Assembly (NCBI RefSeq): GCF_026339955.1
Contig: NZ_JAPEPW010000001.1
Coordinates: 4,025,001-4,089,000, forward strand
Direction: 5' to 3'
Source of the DNA: Streptomyces sp. NBC_01549
Lineage (GTDB): Bacteria; Actinomycetota; Actinomycetes; Streptomycetales; Streptomycetaceae
DNA length: 64,000 nt
Position numbers and translations under genes: made by a program. Below, in pieces: positions 1 to 11,926 of this stretch; positions within the stretch are counted from its first letter, which is position 1; each line of letters begins with the position of its first letter. The notes beneath the pieces are model-generated. The model had not been told where the DNA came from. It searched no databases and worked only from the letters and a program-made list of their open reading frames with translations.

Positions 1-1917
<1,917 letters not shown>

Positions 1918-2008
1918 CAGTTGCTCGCGTCCACTGTGTTGGTTCTGAAACCACGAACAACCCCGTTGTCGGGCCACGGCAATGGTGCGGTAGTTACAGT
2001 TTCATAGT

Positions 2009-2127
2009 GTTTCGGTGGTCATAGCGTGAGGGAAACGCCCGGTTACATTCCGAACCCGGAAGCTAAGCCTCACAGCGCCGATGGTACTGCAGGGGGGACC
2101 CTGTGGGAGAGTAGGACGCCGCCGAAC
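2009..2127 (+). rRNA. rrf: 5S ribosomal RNA
   Basis: A 119-base segment beginning GTTTCGGTGGTCATAGCG and ending GACGCCGCCGAAC, whose ends pair to form the terminal helix. It contains the standard 5S core CCGAACCCGGAAGCTAAG. It follows the 23S gene by about 90 bases with no tRNA between them, the normal Streptomyces rrn layout. Confidence 0.97.
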
Positions 2128-2137
2128 AAATTTTAGG

Positions 2138-2220
2138 GAGAACCCCCGTACCGGGAAATCGGTACGGGGGTTCTCTGCGTTCACGGTCATTTTTTGGGGC
2201 CTCTCGATGCGAGAGGCCCC
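2138..2220 (+). terminator. double hairpin terminator of the rrn operon
   Basis: Two perfect inverted repeats in a row. The first has a 16-bp stem (2138-2153 with 2160-2175) around a six-base loop. The second has an 11-bp stem (2196-2206 with 2210-2220) with a three-base loop, followed by TTTCTTTT. Together they end the rRNA transcript and separate it from the convergent minus-strand operon, whose stop codon is at 2237. Confidence 0.9.
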
Positions 2221-2236
2221 TTTCTTTTGTGCCGGT

Positions 2237-3546
2237 TTACAGTCGTCCCGCTGCCTTGAGTGCCAGATACGCATCCGCGAGGGCAGGCGCCAGGTCGTCC
2301 GGAACCGCGTCGACGACGGTGACTCCATGGCGCTGCAACTGCTCGGCCGTGCGATGGCGTTCCGTCTGGGCCTGGGCCGCGGCCGCCGCCTCGTACACCG
2401 CCTCGGCACTTCCCCGAGACGTCGCCATTCGCGCGATGTGCGGGTCGGCGACTGAGGCCACAAGAACTGTGTGGCGATGGGTGAGACCGGAGAGTACGGG
2501 GAGCAGGCCCTCTTCGATGGGGGCCGCGTCGAGGCTGGTCAGCAACACGATCAGCGAGCGGCGAGGGGCCGTACGGAGGGCCATGGCGGTGAGGCCACGG
2601 GCGTCCGTTTCGACGAGCTCCGGCTCCAGGGCCGCCATGGCGTTGACCAAGGACGGGAGGACGTCGCCGGCTGAGCGGCCCTGAACCAGGGCGCGTACCC
2701 GGCGGTCGTACGCGAGGAGGTCCACGCGGTCGCCGGCCCGGGAGGCCAGGGCGGCGAGGAGGAGTGCCGCGTCCATGGAAGCGTCGAGGCGTGGGACGTC
2801 GCCCACGCGACCGGCCGAGGTTCGGCCTGTGTCGAGGACCAGAAGGATGTGGCGATCGCGTTCGGGACGCCAGGTGCGTACGGCGACCGTGGTGTGGCGG
2901 GCTGTGGCACGCCAGTCGATGGAGCGGGTGTCGTCGCCGGGGACGTACTCGCGCAGGCTGTCGAATTCCGTGCCCTCGCCGCGGGTCAGGACGCTGGTGC
3001 GGCCATCGAGTTCTCGCAGGCGGGCCAGTTTGGAAGGGAGGTGCTTGCGGCTGGTGAAGGGGGGCAGGACTCGTACCGTCCAGGGGACCTTGTGGCTGCC
3101 CTGGCGGGCGAAGAGACCAAGGGGACCGTACGAGCGGATGGTGACGCGGTCCGCCTGGCGGTCACCGCGGCGGGTGGGGCGGAGGTGGGTGGTGAGGCGT
3201 CGACGCTCGCCTGCGGGGACCGCCAGGCGGTGACGGGAGGCCGCCACCTCTGTGCCCGGCTCCCAGCTGCTGGGGGGCCAGGCGTCACGGAGGCGGGCGC
3301 GCAGGAGCCGGCCGGAGGGGTTGGTGACGGTCAGGGTGACATCGGCGGTCTCGCCGAGGCGTACGGAGGTGTCGCCGGAACGGGCCAGGCCGAGGCGGCG
3401 TACGGGTGCGGCCAGGGCGGCGTCGCAGGCGCAGGCCAGGGCCAGGGGAGCGTTCACGGCGAGGATGCCCGCCCAACTCGGTCCCCAGATGCCGACGGGG
3501 AGTGTGCCGAGGGCCGCCAGCAGAGCGGCGCGTCCGGTGAATGCCA

Positions 3547-3547
<1 letters not shown>
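2237..3547 (-). CDS. DUF58 domain-containing protein (MoxR-associated)
   Basis: A 436-residue protein, last gene of a five-gene minus-strand operon. The N-terminus has two hydrophobic segments (about residues 5-48), followed by a beta-rich region. The DUF58 core appears around residue 200 with the family-typical stretch DDTRSIDWRATARH, and the rest looks like a von Willebrand A-type fold. DUF58 proteins are regularly encoded beside MoxR ATPases and are thought to act as their partners or adaptors at the membrane, but the substrate here is unknown. The ATG at 3547 overlaps the stop codon of the upstream MoxR gene in an ATGA arrangement, so translation is probably coupled. The family call is firm; the cellular role is inferred. 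Confidence 0.85.
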
Positions 3548-4535
<988 letters not shown>

Positions 4536-4539
<4 letters not shown>

Positions 4540-5726
4540 GAACGGCGTACCTCTCTTTCGAGGGCGTCGAGTTGGTCGGCGAGGGAGATGAGGGCCGGGT
4601 CGTCGCTGGGCGGCGGGCCGAAGAGGAGGGTGTGCAGGGCCTGTCCGTCGCCGGAGAGGCGGGCTGATAGGGCGGGGAGCAGTGCTTCGGGCGCGTGAGC
4701 CTGGGCGGGGGATACGCCGATGAGGGGGGCGAGTCGGGTGCGGGTGGTGGAGCGCAGAGCGGCGGCCGCGCGGTCGCGGGCGTTGGCTTTGCGGTAGAGG
4801 CGGGCGCGGCCTTCGACGGTTTCGGAGGCGCGGATCGCGACGGGGAGGCGTTCGGGTACGAGGGGGCCGAGTCGGCGTGCCCTCCAGAGGGCGGCCAGGG
4901 CTGCCGCGATGAAGAGCTGAAGGGTGCCCCAGAGCCAGCCTGAGGGGAGCAGGTCGAGGAAGGTTTTTTTGCCCGCGTCGGTGGCCGAGGCGTCGGAGAG
5001 CGAGGGGAGGTACCAGACCAAGTGGGGGCGGGAACCGAGCAGTTGGAGGGCGAGCGAGGCGTTGCCCTGCTTGTCGAGACGGTTGTTGTAGAGGATGTCT
5101 GGGGCTCCGATGACGACGGTGTCGCCGTTCCCGGTGGCTGCGGGGATGCGCAGCAGGGTGGGGAGGCCGTCGCTGGGGTAGCAGACATCGGCGCCGCGGG
5201 CGCTGGTGCTGTAGCGGATGCCGCCGGTGTCGGCGCTGCCCGCGCGGCGGGCGGCGGGCAGGTCGCAGTGGGGGGAGAGCGTCGAGTCGAAGCTGATCGC
5301 GGGATCGGCGGTGACTCCGGGGGCGAGGGTGCCCAGGGAGGGCGAGTCCGGGGCGATCAGGATCGTACGGCCGCCGGAGTTCTTGGTCGCCGCGCGAAGG
5401 CTGGACTGCTGATGGCCGGTCAGCAGGTCCGGGGCGGCGACGAGGAGAGTGGTGTCGGCGCCGGCCGCGGCGCGAGCCTCGTCCAGGGTGGTGACCACGC
5501 GTGTGGAGACACCGCGGTCGCCGAGGAGTTCGGCGGTGGCGCGGCTGCCGTAGGGGTCGGCGGAGCGCGGGTCGAGGCGGCCGTGCTGGGCGCCGGAGCG
5601 GATCACGGCGATGGCGACGGCGGCCGCGAGCAGGATCACGACGGCGAGGGCGATGCCTCGGGTGCGGGTCCACAGCTGGCGGGCGGTGGGCGAGGCGGAG
5701 GTGGAGGTGAGGGTGGCCTCGGTCAT
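4536..5726 (-). CDS. DUF4350 domain-containing membrane protein
   Basis: A 396-residue protein. The first transmembrane helix lies near residues 25-42, and a second hydrophobic segment near residue 255 (LFIAAALAALW) precedes a cytoplasmic tail. The part between them resembles the DUF4350 domain, a fold related to glutamine-amidotransferase-like domains (for example the stretch DPYGSRATAELLGDRGVSTRVV). Function is not established; in actinobacteria the family sits in MoxR-DUF58 operons, which is its setting here. Start ATG 5726 overlaps the DUF4129 stop, and its own stop overlaps the MoxR start, both as ATGA. Much longer readings of this frame are possible upstream but run antisense to or through the neighbouring gene and are rejected. 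Confidence 0.82.
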
Positions 5727-6469
5727 GAGGCGGCCCCCTGGCGGGTGTTGTGGTCCGTGCTCTGGGCGCTGCTGGTGAGTACGGGCTTGGTGCGCTCGAT
5801 GGCGCGGTCGAGTTCGGTGAGGCGTTGGTATGTGTCGGAGCCCGCGGCCCGGCCGCCGTATGTGACCTCGTCGAAGTCCCTGGCGGCGGCGCGCAGTCGG
5901 TCCGTGTGGGAGGGCAGCGTGCGGCCGGCTTCGGCGGCGGCCTCGTCCGCGGTGCGGCCGGGGCGTGGGTCGAGCAGGGCACGCTCCTCGAGGGAGCGCA
6001 CGACGGCGCGCATGCGTTCCTGGACGGCTTGGTTCCAGTGGCCCTGGGCGGCGTGTGCCTCGGCGGCCGCGCGATGCTCGGCGGCGCTGCGGGGGCGGTC
6101 GTCGAAGAGTGCGGCGGACGAGGTGGGGGTGCGGTGCGGGGTGCCGAGGCGCCACCAGAGGGCGGCCACGACAGCCAGCACCGCCACCACGATGACGACA
6201 AGTCCGAGCGCGCCCCCGGGAGTCGCGGTGGAGGCGGCGCCGAACAGTTTGTCGACCCAGTCCCAGAAGGCGTTCAGGGCGCGTTGCACCGGGCTGGGGT
6301 CGTTCTCGTGGTACATCCGCTTGGACAGCTCCCGCTTGGCCGCCTCCCGTGCGGGGTCGCGCGGGATCGTCACCGGTGGTTCGTCGCCGCGCGGCAGCGC
6401 GAGTACGGCCGTGGCGCCGGTGCGCGGCAGTGCCAGTACCGCTGTGAGAACTCCCCCCGCCGGACTCAC
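5723..6469 (-). CDS. DUF4129 domain-containing membrane protein
   Basis: A 248-residue protein. A hydrophobic N-terminus is followed by a soluble loop (REAAKRELSKRMYHEND), one strong transmembrane helix near residues 97-117 (LGLVVIVVAVLAVVAALWW) and a C-terminal domain with the DUF4129 pattern (LLDPRPGRTADEAA, then AAARDFDEVTYGGR). In other bacteria DUF4129 is found at the end of transglutaminase-like membrane proteins in the same MoxR/DUF58 neighbourhood; here it stands alone. I set the start at GTG 6469 because GGAG lies eight bases upstream, and this places the start right after the stop of the preceding gene (6474). Function unknown. Confidence 0.8.
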   Translation of the reverse strand: MSPAGGVLTAVLALPRTGATAVLALPRGDEPPVTIPRDPAREAAKRELSKRMYHENDPSPVQRALNAFWDWVDKLFGAASTATPGGALGLVVIVVAVLAVVAALWWRLGTPHRTPTSSAALFDDRPRSAAEHRAAAEAHAAQGHWNQAVQERMRAVVRSLEERALLDPRPGRTADEAAAEAGRTLPSHTDRLRAAARDFDEVTYGGRAAGSDTYQRLTELDRAIERTKPVLTSSAQSTDHNTRQGAAS

Positions 6470-6473
6470 CGCA

Positions 6474-7832
6474 TCAACTCCCCGGCGTGGTGCCGGGGGT
6501 ACTGGAGCCGTAGTCCTGGACACCGGCGGCGCGGGCCAGGTCGAGGTCGAGGGCCTCGCGGCGGATGCGCTGGTCGATGTAGAGGAGCACGGTGACGCCC
6601 GCGGAGATCGGGAAGGTGATCATGGCTCCGATCACCGAACCGATTCCGCTGACGATGAGGAACGTCCAGCCGGCGCTGCCGGCGCTGCTGAGGAAGCCGG
6701 TGATGCCGTCGCCGCTCAGGGCGGAGGCGATGAGGGCGAAGGGGATCACGACGATCGACGCCACGATGTTGGCGATGATCGTGGCGAGCAGCTGGATACC
6801 GAAGACTCGCCACCAGGAGCCGCGGACGAGTTTCGCGGAGCGGCTCATCGACTTCAGGACGCCCTGCTTCTCCAGCATCAGGGCGGGCGAGGCGAGCGAG
6901 AAGCGGATCATCAGCCAGAGGGCGACGACGCTCGCGCCGAGCCCGCCGAGGACCGCGAGCGCGGTGCCCGCGTCGCTCGATCCGGCGATCGCGATGAGCA
7001 GGCCGGGAAGAGTGCCGACGGTGATGATCGCGACGGCGATGAGCGGCAGCAGGAAGGTGAGGCCGAACAGCTTGGGCAGCTGGGGTTTGGCGTCGCGCCA
7101 GGCCTCGGCGGTGGTCACCGACTTGCCGAGCACCGCGCGGCTGGTGACGGAGGTGAGCAGGGCCGTCGCGACGATGGTGCCGAGCAGGCCGATGAGCACG
7201 ACGACGCCGGAGCTCAGCAGGGTGTCGCCCAGGGCGCGGCTGAGCTCGCCGGCGGTGGCGCTCGGGTCGTTGAGGACGTCCGTGCTTGCGCTGTCGTCCA
7301 GGACGAGGCCCTGGAGCAGGATGACCGCGATCTGGGTGACGACGGCGACGGTGAGGGAGATGCCCAGGACGGTGCGCCAGTAGGTCCGCATCGTGGAGAC
7401 CGCGCCGTCGAGGATCTCGCCGACGCCGAGCGGGCGCAGGGGGATCACGCCGGGTTTGGCGGCGGGCGGCGGGCCGCCCCAGTTGCCGCCCCAGCCACCG
7501 GGACCTCCTGGGCCGCCGTAGCCACGGCCGGGGCCTTCCCAGTTGCCGTAGCCACCGGCCTGGCCGCCCGCGCCCGGAGGCCGCTGGCCGCCCCAGCCGG
7601 GGCCGGGGCCGGGTGGTGGTGGTGGCGGGGCCTGGCCGGGGCCCTGTGGGCTGGGAGCGGACCACTGGCCGGGCGGGGGCTGCTCCTTGGACCACTTCGA
7701 GGGCGGCTCCGGCTGGTTCGTGCCACCTTGGTCCGCGGGCTGCTCCGGGGGCTCGGCGGCGCCGGAGTTGTCCGGCTCCTGCCCGTCGGAGGGGGCAGAT
7801 CCGGGCGAGGCCCAGCCCGGAGTGTCTTTCAT
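6474..7832 (-). CDS. polytopic membrane protein with Pro/Gly-rich N-terminus (glycerophosphoryl diester phosphodiesterase membrane domain-like)
   Basis: A 452-residue protein, first gene of the operon. About 130 residues of Pro/Gln/Gly-rich low-complexity sequence come first (GPGQAPPPPPPGPGPGWGG and similar), then six or more membrane helices. Each helix pair is separated by a short soluble segment, as in the membrane domain named after glycerophosphoryl diester phosphodiesterase (DUF7847-like). No catalytic phosphodiesterase residues are present, so this is a membrane scaffold rather than an enzyme as far as can be seen. Start ATG 7832 has AAGGAG seven bases upstream. The disordered N-terminus may be a cytoplasmic interaction arm. 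It is the promoter-proximal member of the DUF4129/DUF4350/MoxR/DUF58 operon. Confidence 0.8.
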   Translation of the reverse strand: MKDTPGWASPGSAPSDGQEPDNSGAAEPPEQPADQGGTNQPEPPSKWSKEQPPPGQWSAPSPQGPGQAPPPPPPGPGPGWGGQRPPGAGGQAGGYGNWEGPGRGYGGPGGPGGWGGNWGGPPPAAKPGVIPLRPLGVGEILDGAVSTMRTYWRTVLGISLTVAVVTQIAVILLQGLVLDDSASTDVLNDPSATAGELSRALGDTLLSSGVVVLIGLLGTIVATALLTSVTSRAVLGKSVTTAEAWRDAKPQLPKLFGLTFLLPLIAVAIITVGTLPGLLIAIAGSSDAGTALAVLGGLGASVVALWLMIRFSLASPALMLEKQGVLKSMSRSAKLVRGSWWRVFGIQLLATIIANIVASIVVIPFALIASALSGDGITGFLSSAGSAGWTFLIVSGIGSVIGAMITFPISAGVTVLLYIDQRIRREALDLDLARAAGVQDYGSSTPGTTPGS

Positions 7833-7972
7833 CGTCGCTCCTTCACGGTGCCCGTCCGCGGTCGCGGCGGCAGGTTGGCAGCCATCGTGCCACGGTGTGC
7901 CCGGCATGGGACCGGCCCCCGTATGGGGTGGACACCTTCAATTGTCCGCCTGCTACGGGGCAGACTGGGCGG

Positions 7973-9118
7973 ATGGCTGATCAGAACGCGCAATTCCGCG
8001 AGGACGACGGGCCACTGGAGATACCGGCGATCCGCTGGGACGAGCCCCCCGAAGGGCCGGTGCTGGTCCTTCTCGACCAGACACGGTTGCCGGCCGAGGA
8101 AGTTGAGCTGGTGTGCACGGACGCTCCCGCGCTGGTGGAGGCGATCCGCACGCTGGCCGTACGAGGGGCGCCGTTGCTGGGTATCGCCGGGGCGTACGGG
8201 GTCGCGCTCGCCGCCGTGCGCGGTTTCGACGTGGACGATGCGGCCCAGGCGCTGGCGGGCGCCCGGCCCACCGCGGTGAACCTCGCTGTGGGTGTGCGCC
8301 GGGCGCGGACGGCGTATCGTGCCGCGCTGTCCGGCGGCGGTGATCAGCGGCAGGCTGCCCGGGCGGCGCTCGAAGCGGCGCGGGCGCTGCACCGGGAGGA
8401 TGCCGCGGCGAGTGCGCGGATGGCCGAGCACGGGTTGGCGCTGCTCGACGAGCTGCTGCCGGGAGGTGGGCACCGCATTCTGACCCATTGCAACACCGGG
8501 GCGTTGGTGTCCGGTGGGGAGGGTACGGCCTTCGCGGTGGCCCTCGCGGCGCATCGGGCGGGGCAGCTGCGGAGGCTGTGGGTGGACGAAACGCGTCCGT
8601 TGCTGCAAGGTGCTCGCCTGACGGCTTACGAGGCGGCACGCAGCGGAATGGCGTACACCTTGCTCACGGACAACGCGGCGGGATCACTGTTCGCGGCGGG
8701 GGAGGTGGACGCGGTGCTCATCGGGGCCGATCGGATCGCTGCCGACGGTTCGGTGGCGAACAAGGTGGGGAGCTATCCGCTCGCGGTGCTGGCCCGGTAT
8801 CACCATGTGCCGTTCATCGTGGTGGCGCCGGTGACGACGGTGGACCCGGACACCCCGGACGGAGCGTCCATCGAGGTCGAGCAGCGCCCCGGTCATGAAG
8901 TGACCGAGGTCACAGCACCCCAGGTGCCTGTGGCGGGAGTGGAAGCGGGAGGCGGGATACCGGTGGCACCCCTGGGGACCCAGGCGTACAACCCGGCGTT
9001 CGATGTGACGCCCCCCGAGTTGGTGACGGCGATCGTGACCGAAGAGGGCGCTGTGTCGCCCGTGACGGCTGAGGCACTCGCTGAGCTGTGTGACAGGTCA
9101 CGCCAGGTAACGATTTAG
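7973..9118 (+). CDS. mtnA: S-methyl-5-thioribose-1-phosphate isomerase
   Basis: A 381-residue cytoplasmic enzyme of methionine salvage. It isomerises 5-methylthioribose 1-phosphate to 5-methylthioribulose 1-phosphate. The RGAPLLGIAGAYG block near the N-terminus and the two catalytic motifs are intact: Cys173 in ILTHCNTGAL and Asp253 in IGADRIAADGSVANKVGSY. The related eIF2B-alpha subunits lack this pair, so this is the enzyme. The ATG start at 7973 has only a weak ribosome site (GGGCGG), but upstream codons do not look coding. It ends eight bases before mtrA, so read-through into the mtrAB-lpqB operon is possible; no other salvage genes are visible nearby. Confidence 0.93.
   Translation: MADQNAQFREDDGPLEIPAIRWDEPPEGPVLVLLDQTRLPAEEVELVCTDAPALVEAIRTLAVRGAPLLGIAGAYGVALAAVRGFDVDDAAQALAGARPTAVNLAVGVRRARTAYRAALSGGGDQRQAARAALEAARALHREDAAASARMAEHGLALLDELLPGGGHRILTHCNTGALVSGGEGTAFAVALAAHRAGQLRRLWVDETRPLLQGARLTAYEAARSGMAYTLLTDNAAGSLFAAGEVDAVLIGADRIAADGSVANKVGSYPLAVLARYHHVPFIVVAPVTTVDPDTPDGASIEVEQRPGHEVTEVTAPQVPVAGVEAGGGIPVAPLGTQAYNPAFDVTPPELVTAIVTEEGAVSPVTAEALAELCDRSRQVTI
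9096..9111 (+). promoter_or_regulatory. candidate MtrA box (direct GGTCAC / GGTAAC repeat) just before mtrA
   Basis: GGTCAC at 9096-9101 and GGTAAC at 9106-9111 form a direct repeat with a ten-base period, one helical turn, and are preceded by another GTGAC-like half (TGTGTGACA). MtrA homologues bind GTNAC-type direct repeats, and autoregulation would be plausible. The site overlaps the end of mtnA. This is inference from the sequence pattern only. Confidence 0.3.
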
Positions 9119-9126
9119 TTAATGGG

Positions 9127-9816
9127 ATGATGTCGTTTATGAAGGGACGAGTCCTTGTCGTCGATGACGACACCGCACTGGCCGAGATGCTCGGCATTGT
9201 GTTGCGTGGTGAAGGTTTTGAGCCGTCTTTCGTAGCCGACGGCGACAAGGCGCTGGCCGCTTTCCGTGAGAGCAAGCCCGATCTGGTGCTCCTGGACCTG
9301 ATGCTTCCCGGCCGGGACGGTATCGAGGTGTGCCGCCTGATCAGGGCGGAGTCCGGGGTGCCGATCGTGATGCTTACCGCGAAGAGCGACACCGTCGACG
9401 TCGTGGTCGGCCTCGAGTCGGGTGCCGACGACTACATCGTGAAGCCGTTCAAGCCAAAGGAGCTGGTGGCGCGGATCAGGGCGCGGCTGCGCCGTTCCGA
9501 GGAGCCGGCGCCTGAGCAGCTGGCCATCGGCGATCTTGTGATCGATGTGGCCGGTCACTCTGTGAAGCGGGACGGGCAGTCGATCGCGCTGACGCCGCTG
9601 GAGTTCGATCTGCTGGTGGCGCTGGCCCGCAAGCCGTGGCAGGTGTTCACGCGGGAGGTGCTCCTCGAACAGGTGTGGGGCTACCGACACGCGGCGGACA
9701 CCCGTCTGGTCAACGTCCATGTCCAGCGGCTGCGCTCCAAGGTCGAGAAGGACCCGGAGCGGCCGGAGATCGTGGTGACCGTTCGTGGTGTCGGTTACAA
9801 GGCCGGACCGAGCTGA
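9127..9816 (+). CDS. mtrA: two-component response regulator MtrA
   Basis: A 229-residue OmpR/PhoB-family regulator. The receiver domain (residues 6-120) has the acidic pair in VVDDD, phosphoacceptor Asp57 in LLDLMLPG and the conserved Lys in VKPFKPKEL. The C-terminal winged helix contains LTPLEFDLLVALARKPWQ and ends in VRGVGYKAG. MtrA with MtrB governs cell division, envelope and osmotic genes in actinobacteria; in Streptomyces it also co-ordinates sporulation with antibiotic production. The start is ATG 9127, but an internal Met at residue 5 makes this slightly uncertain. It is followed by mtrB with a one-base gap. Confidence 0.97.
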   Translation: MMSFMKGRVLVVDDDTALAEMLGIVLRGEGFEPSFVADGDKALAAFRESKPDLVLLDLMLPGRDGIEVCRLIRAESGVPIVMLTAKSDTVDVVVGLESGADDYIVKPFKPKELVARIRARLRRSEEPAPEQLAIGDLVIDVAGHSVKRDGQSIALTPLEFDLLVALARKPWQVFTREVLLEQVWGYRHAADTRLVNVHVQRLRSKVEKDPERPEIVVTVRGVGYKAGPS

Positions 9817-9817
9817 C

Positions 9818-11926
9818 ATGTCCCGGGACAGTGCCGCTTCGGCGCCCGGTGAGCCGGGGGTCCGTTCGGGGCGGCCTGTCGGCCGGAAGGTGACAGGCTC
9901 CCGTTGGGGACGTTTCTTGGAGGGCGGGCTGCTGCAGGGCGGAGTCCAGGGCAGCCCGGTCCTTCGGTTGTTCATGCGCTGGGTGCGCCGTCCGCTGCTG
10001 CCCGTGATGCGTCTGTGGCGGCGCAACATCCAGCTCAAGATCGTCGTCACGACGCTGCTGATGTCGCTGGGTGTCGTGCTGCTGCTCGGCTTCGTGGTCA
10101 TCGGGCAGGTGCGCAACGGTCTGCTGGACGCGAAGGTCAAGGCCTCGCAGAGTCAGGCCACGGGTGGCTTCTCGGTGGCCAAGCAGAAGGCGGACGCGGC
10201 CGTGACGGCCAACGGCGACGACGGTTCGAGTGCTGATGGCCGCCCGTCCAGGAACGTCACTAATTGGATGAGCGACCTCGTGGTGTCCCTCTCCAGTGGT
10301 GGGCAGGGCGCCTTCGACGTGGTGACGCTCAGCTCCGGTGTGGCCGGAAACGGCGGCGCGGGGCTCGGGCCGCGCTCCTCGGGCAATGTCGATCCGACGG
10401 TCAGCGTGCCGGTGGCCCTGCGCGCACGCGTCGACAGCAGCACGCTGGCGGCCCAGAGCTACACCCGCGTCGTCTACAAGGACGACAAGGAGTCGCAGCC
10501 GGCGCTGGTCATCGGCAAGCAGGTCAACGACCCCAACGGAGAGCCCTACCAGCTCTACTACCTCTTCCCGCTGACGCAGGAGGAGAAGTCGCTGAGCTTG
10601 GTCAAGGGGACGCTCGCGACGGCCGGACTGTTCGTCGTGGTGCTCCTGGGAGCCATCGCCTGGCTGGTGGTGCGCCAGGTCGTCACTCCGGTACGGATGG
10701 CGGCCGGGATCGCCGAGCGGCTTTCCGCCGGGCGCCTGCAGGAACGGATGAAGGTCACCGGCGAGGACGACATCGCGCGGCTCGGTGAGGCCTTCAACAA
10801 GATGGCGCAGAACCTTCAGCTGAAGATCCAGCAGCTGGAGGACCTGTCGCGGATGCAGCGCCGGTTCGTGTCCGACGTGTCGCACGAGCTGCGTACGCCG
10901 CTCACGACCGTTCGGATGGCGGCCGACGTCATCCACGACGCGCGCGTGGACTTCGATCCGGTGACCGCTCGGTCGGCCGAGCTGCTCGCCGATCAGCTGG
11001 ACCGGTTCGAGACGCTGCTCGCGGACCTGCTGGAGATCAGCCGGTTCGACGCGGGCGCGGCGGCGCTGGAGGCCGAGGCGATAGACCTCCGGGAGGTCGT
11101 ACGGCGTGTCGTCAGCGGGGCCGAGCCCCTCGCCGAGCGCAAGGGCTCGCAGATACGCGTGGTCGGCGACCAGCAGCCGGTGATCGCCGAGGCGGATGCC
11201 CGACGGGTGGAGCGGGTGCTGCGCAACCTCGTCGTCAACGCAGTGGAGCACGGCGACGGCAAGGAAGTGGTGGTCAAGCTCGCCGCGGCGGGCGGGGCGG
11301 TCGCCATCGCGGTGCGCGACTACGGCGTAGGCCTCAAGCCCGGCGAGGCGACCCGGGTCTTCAGCCGCTTCTGGCGTGCCGACCCGGCGCGCGCGCGTAC
11401 CACCGGCGGCACGGGGCTCGGCCTGTCCATCGCCCTGGAGGACGCCCGGCTGCATGGCGGCTGGCTGCAGGCGTGGGGCGAGCCGGGTGGCGGTTCGCAG
11501 TTCCGGCTGACGCTGCCGCGGACCGCGGACGAGCCGCTACGGGGGTCCCCGATACCTCTGGAGCCGATGGACTCGCGGCGCAATCGTGGACTCACTGACG
11601 CGGGACTGCCCTCCGGCGGCGGCGACAAGCTCGCCACGGTGCCGGTGCAGAACACGGGCGGGAAGACGGCACCCCACATGCAGCGGGCGTCCGTGGTGCC
11701 GCGACTGGCCGGGGCGTCGCCCACGGCCGATCCGACGGCGCTGCCGGGCAACGGCGCGCGTGTGGTGCCGAGGCCCTCCGGGGCCGTGCGGCGGCCGGAC
11801 GACCTGCCTGCCGCGGGTGGGGAGCGGACCGTGCAGGAGCGTGGCCGGGACGGCGACGGGCCTGCACGACTCGGACAAGGAGAGCCCGAGGAACTCGGGC
11901 AGGGGGAGGCATTTCGTGGGCGCTGA
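9818..11926 (+). CDS. mtrB: sensor histidine kinase MtrB
   Basis: A 702-residue membrane sensor kinase, partner of MtrA. An N-terminal cytoplasmic leader of about 75 residues precedes TM1 (about 82-105). An extracytoplasmic sensor region follows to TM2 (about 265-290), then HAMP, the dimerisation helix with phospho-acceptor His356 (VSHELRTPLT), and an ATPase domain with the N box NLVVNAVEHG and G boxes GVGLKPG and GGTGLGLSIA. A Pro/Gly-rich tail of about 120 residues follows the kinase core, longer than in most histidine kinases. The ATG at 9818 follows the mtrA stop by one base. Its 3' end overlaps lpqB by 11 bases, indicating a three-gene operon with translational coupling. Confidence 0.96.
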   Translation: MSRDSAASAPGEPGVRSGRPVGRKVTGSRWGRFLEGGLLQGGVQGSPVLRLFMRWVRRPLLPVMRLWRRNIQLKIVVTTLLMSLGVVLLLGFVVIGQVRNGLLDAKVKASQSQATGGFSVAKQKADAAVTANGDDGSSADGRPSRNVTNWMSDLVVSLSSGGQGAFDVVTLSSGVAGNGGAGLGPRSSGNVDPTVSVPVALRARVDSSTLAAQSYTRVVYKDDKESQPALVIGKQVNDPNGEPYQLYYLFPLTQEEKSLSLVKGTLATAGLFVVVLLGAIAWLVVRQVVTPVRMAAGIAERLSAGRLQERMKVTGEDDIARLGEAFNKMAQNLQLKIQQLEDLSRMQRRFVSDVSHELRTPLTTVRMAADVIHDARVDFDPVTARSAELLADQLDRFETLLADLLEISRFDAGAAALEAEAIDLREVVRRVVSGAEPLAERKGSQIRVVGDQQPVIAEADARRVERVLRNLVVNAVEHGDGKEVVVKLAAAGGAVAIAVRDYGVGLKPGEATRVFSRFWRADPARARTTGGTGLGLSIALEDARLHGGWLQAWGEPGGGSQFRLTLPRTADEPLRGSPIPLEPMDSRRNRGLTDAGLPSGGGDKLATVPVQNTGGKTAPHMQRASVVPRLAGASPTADPTALPGNGARVVPRPSGAVRRPDDLPAAGGERTVQERGRDGDGPARLGQGEPEELGQGEAFRGR

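Noticed and set aside
5022..8279. 1085-codon plus-strand frame antisense to the DUF4129/DUF4350 operon
   Set aside because: Gly/Ala/Arg-rich mirror of real genes on the other strand, as expected in high-GC DNA.
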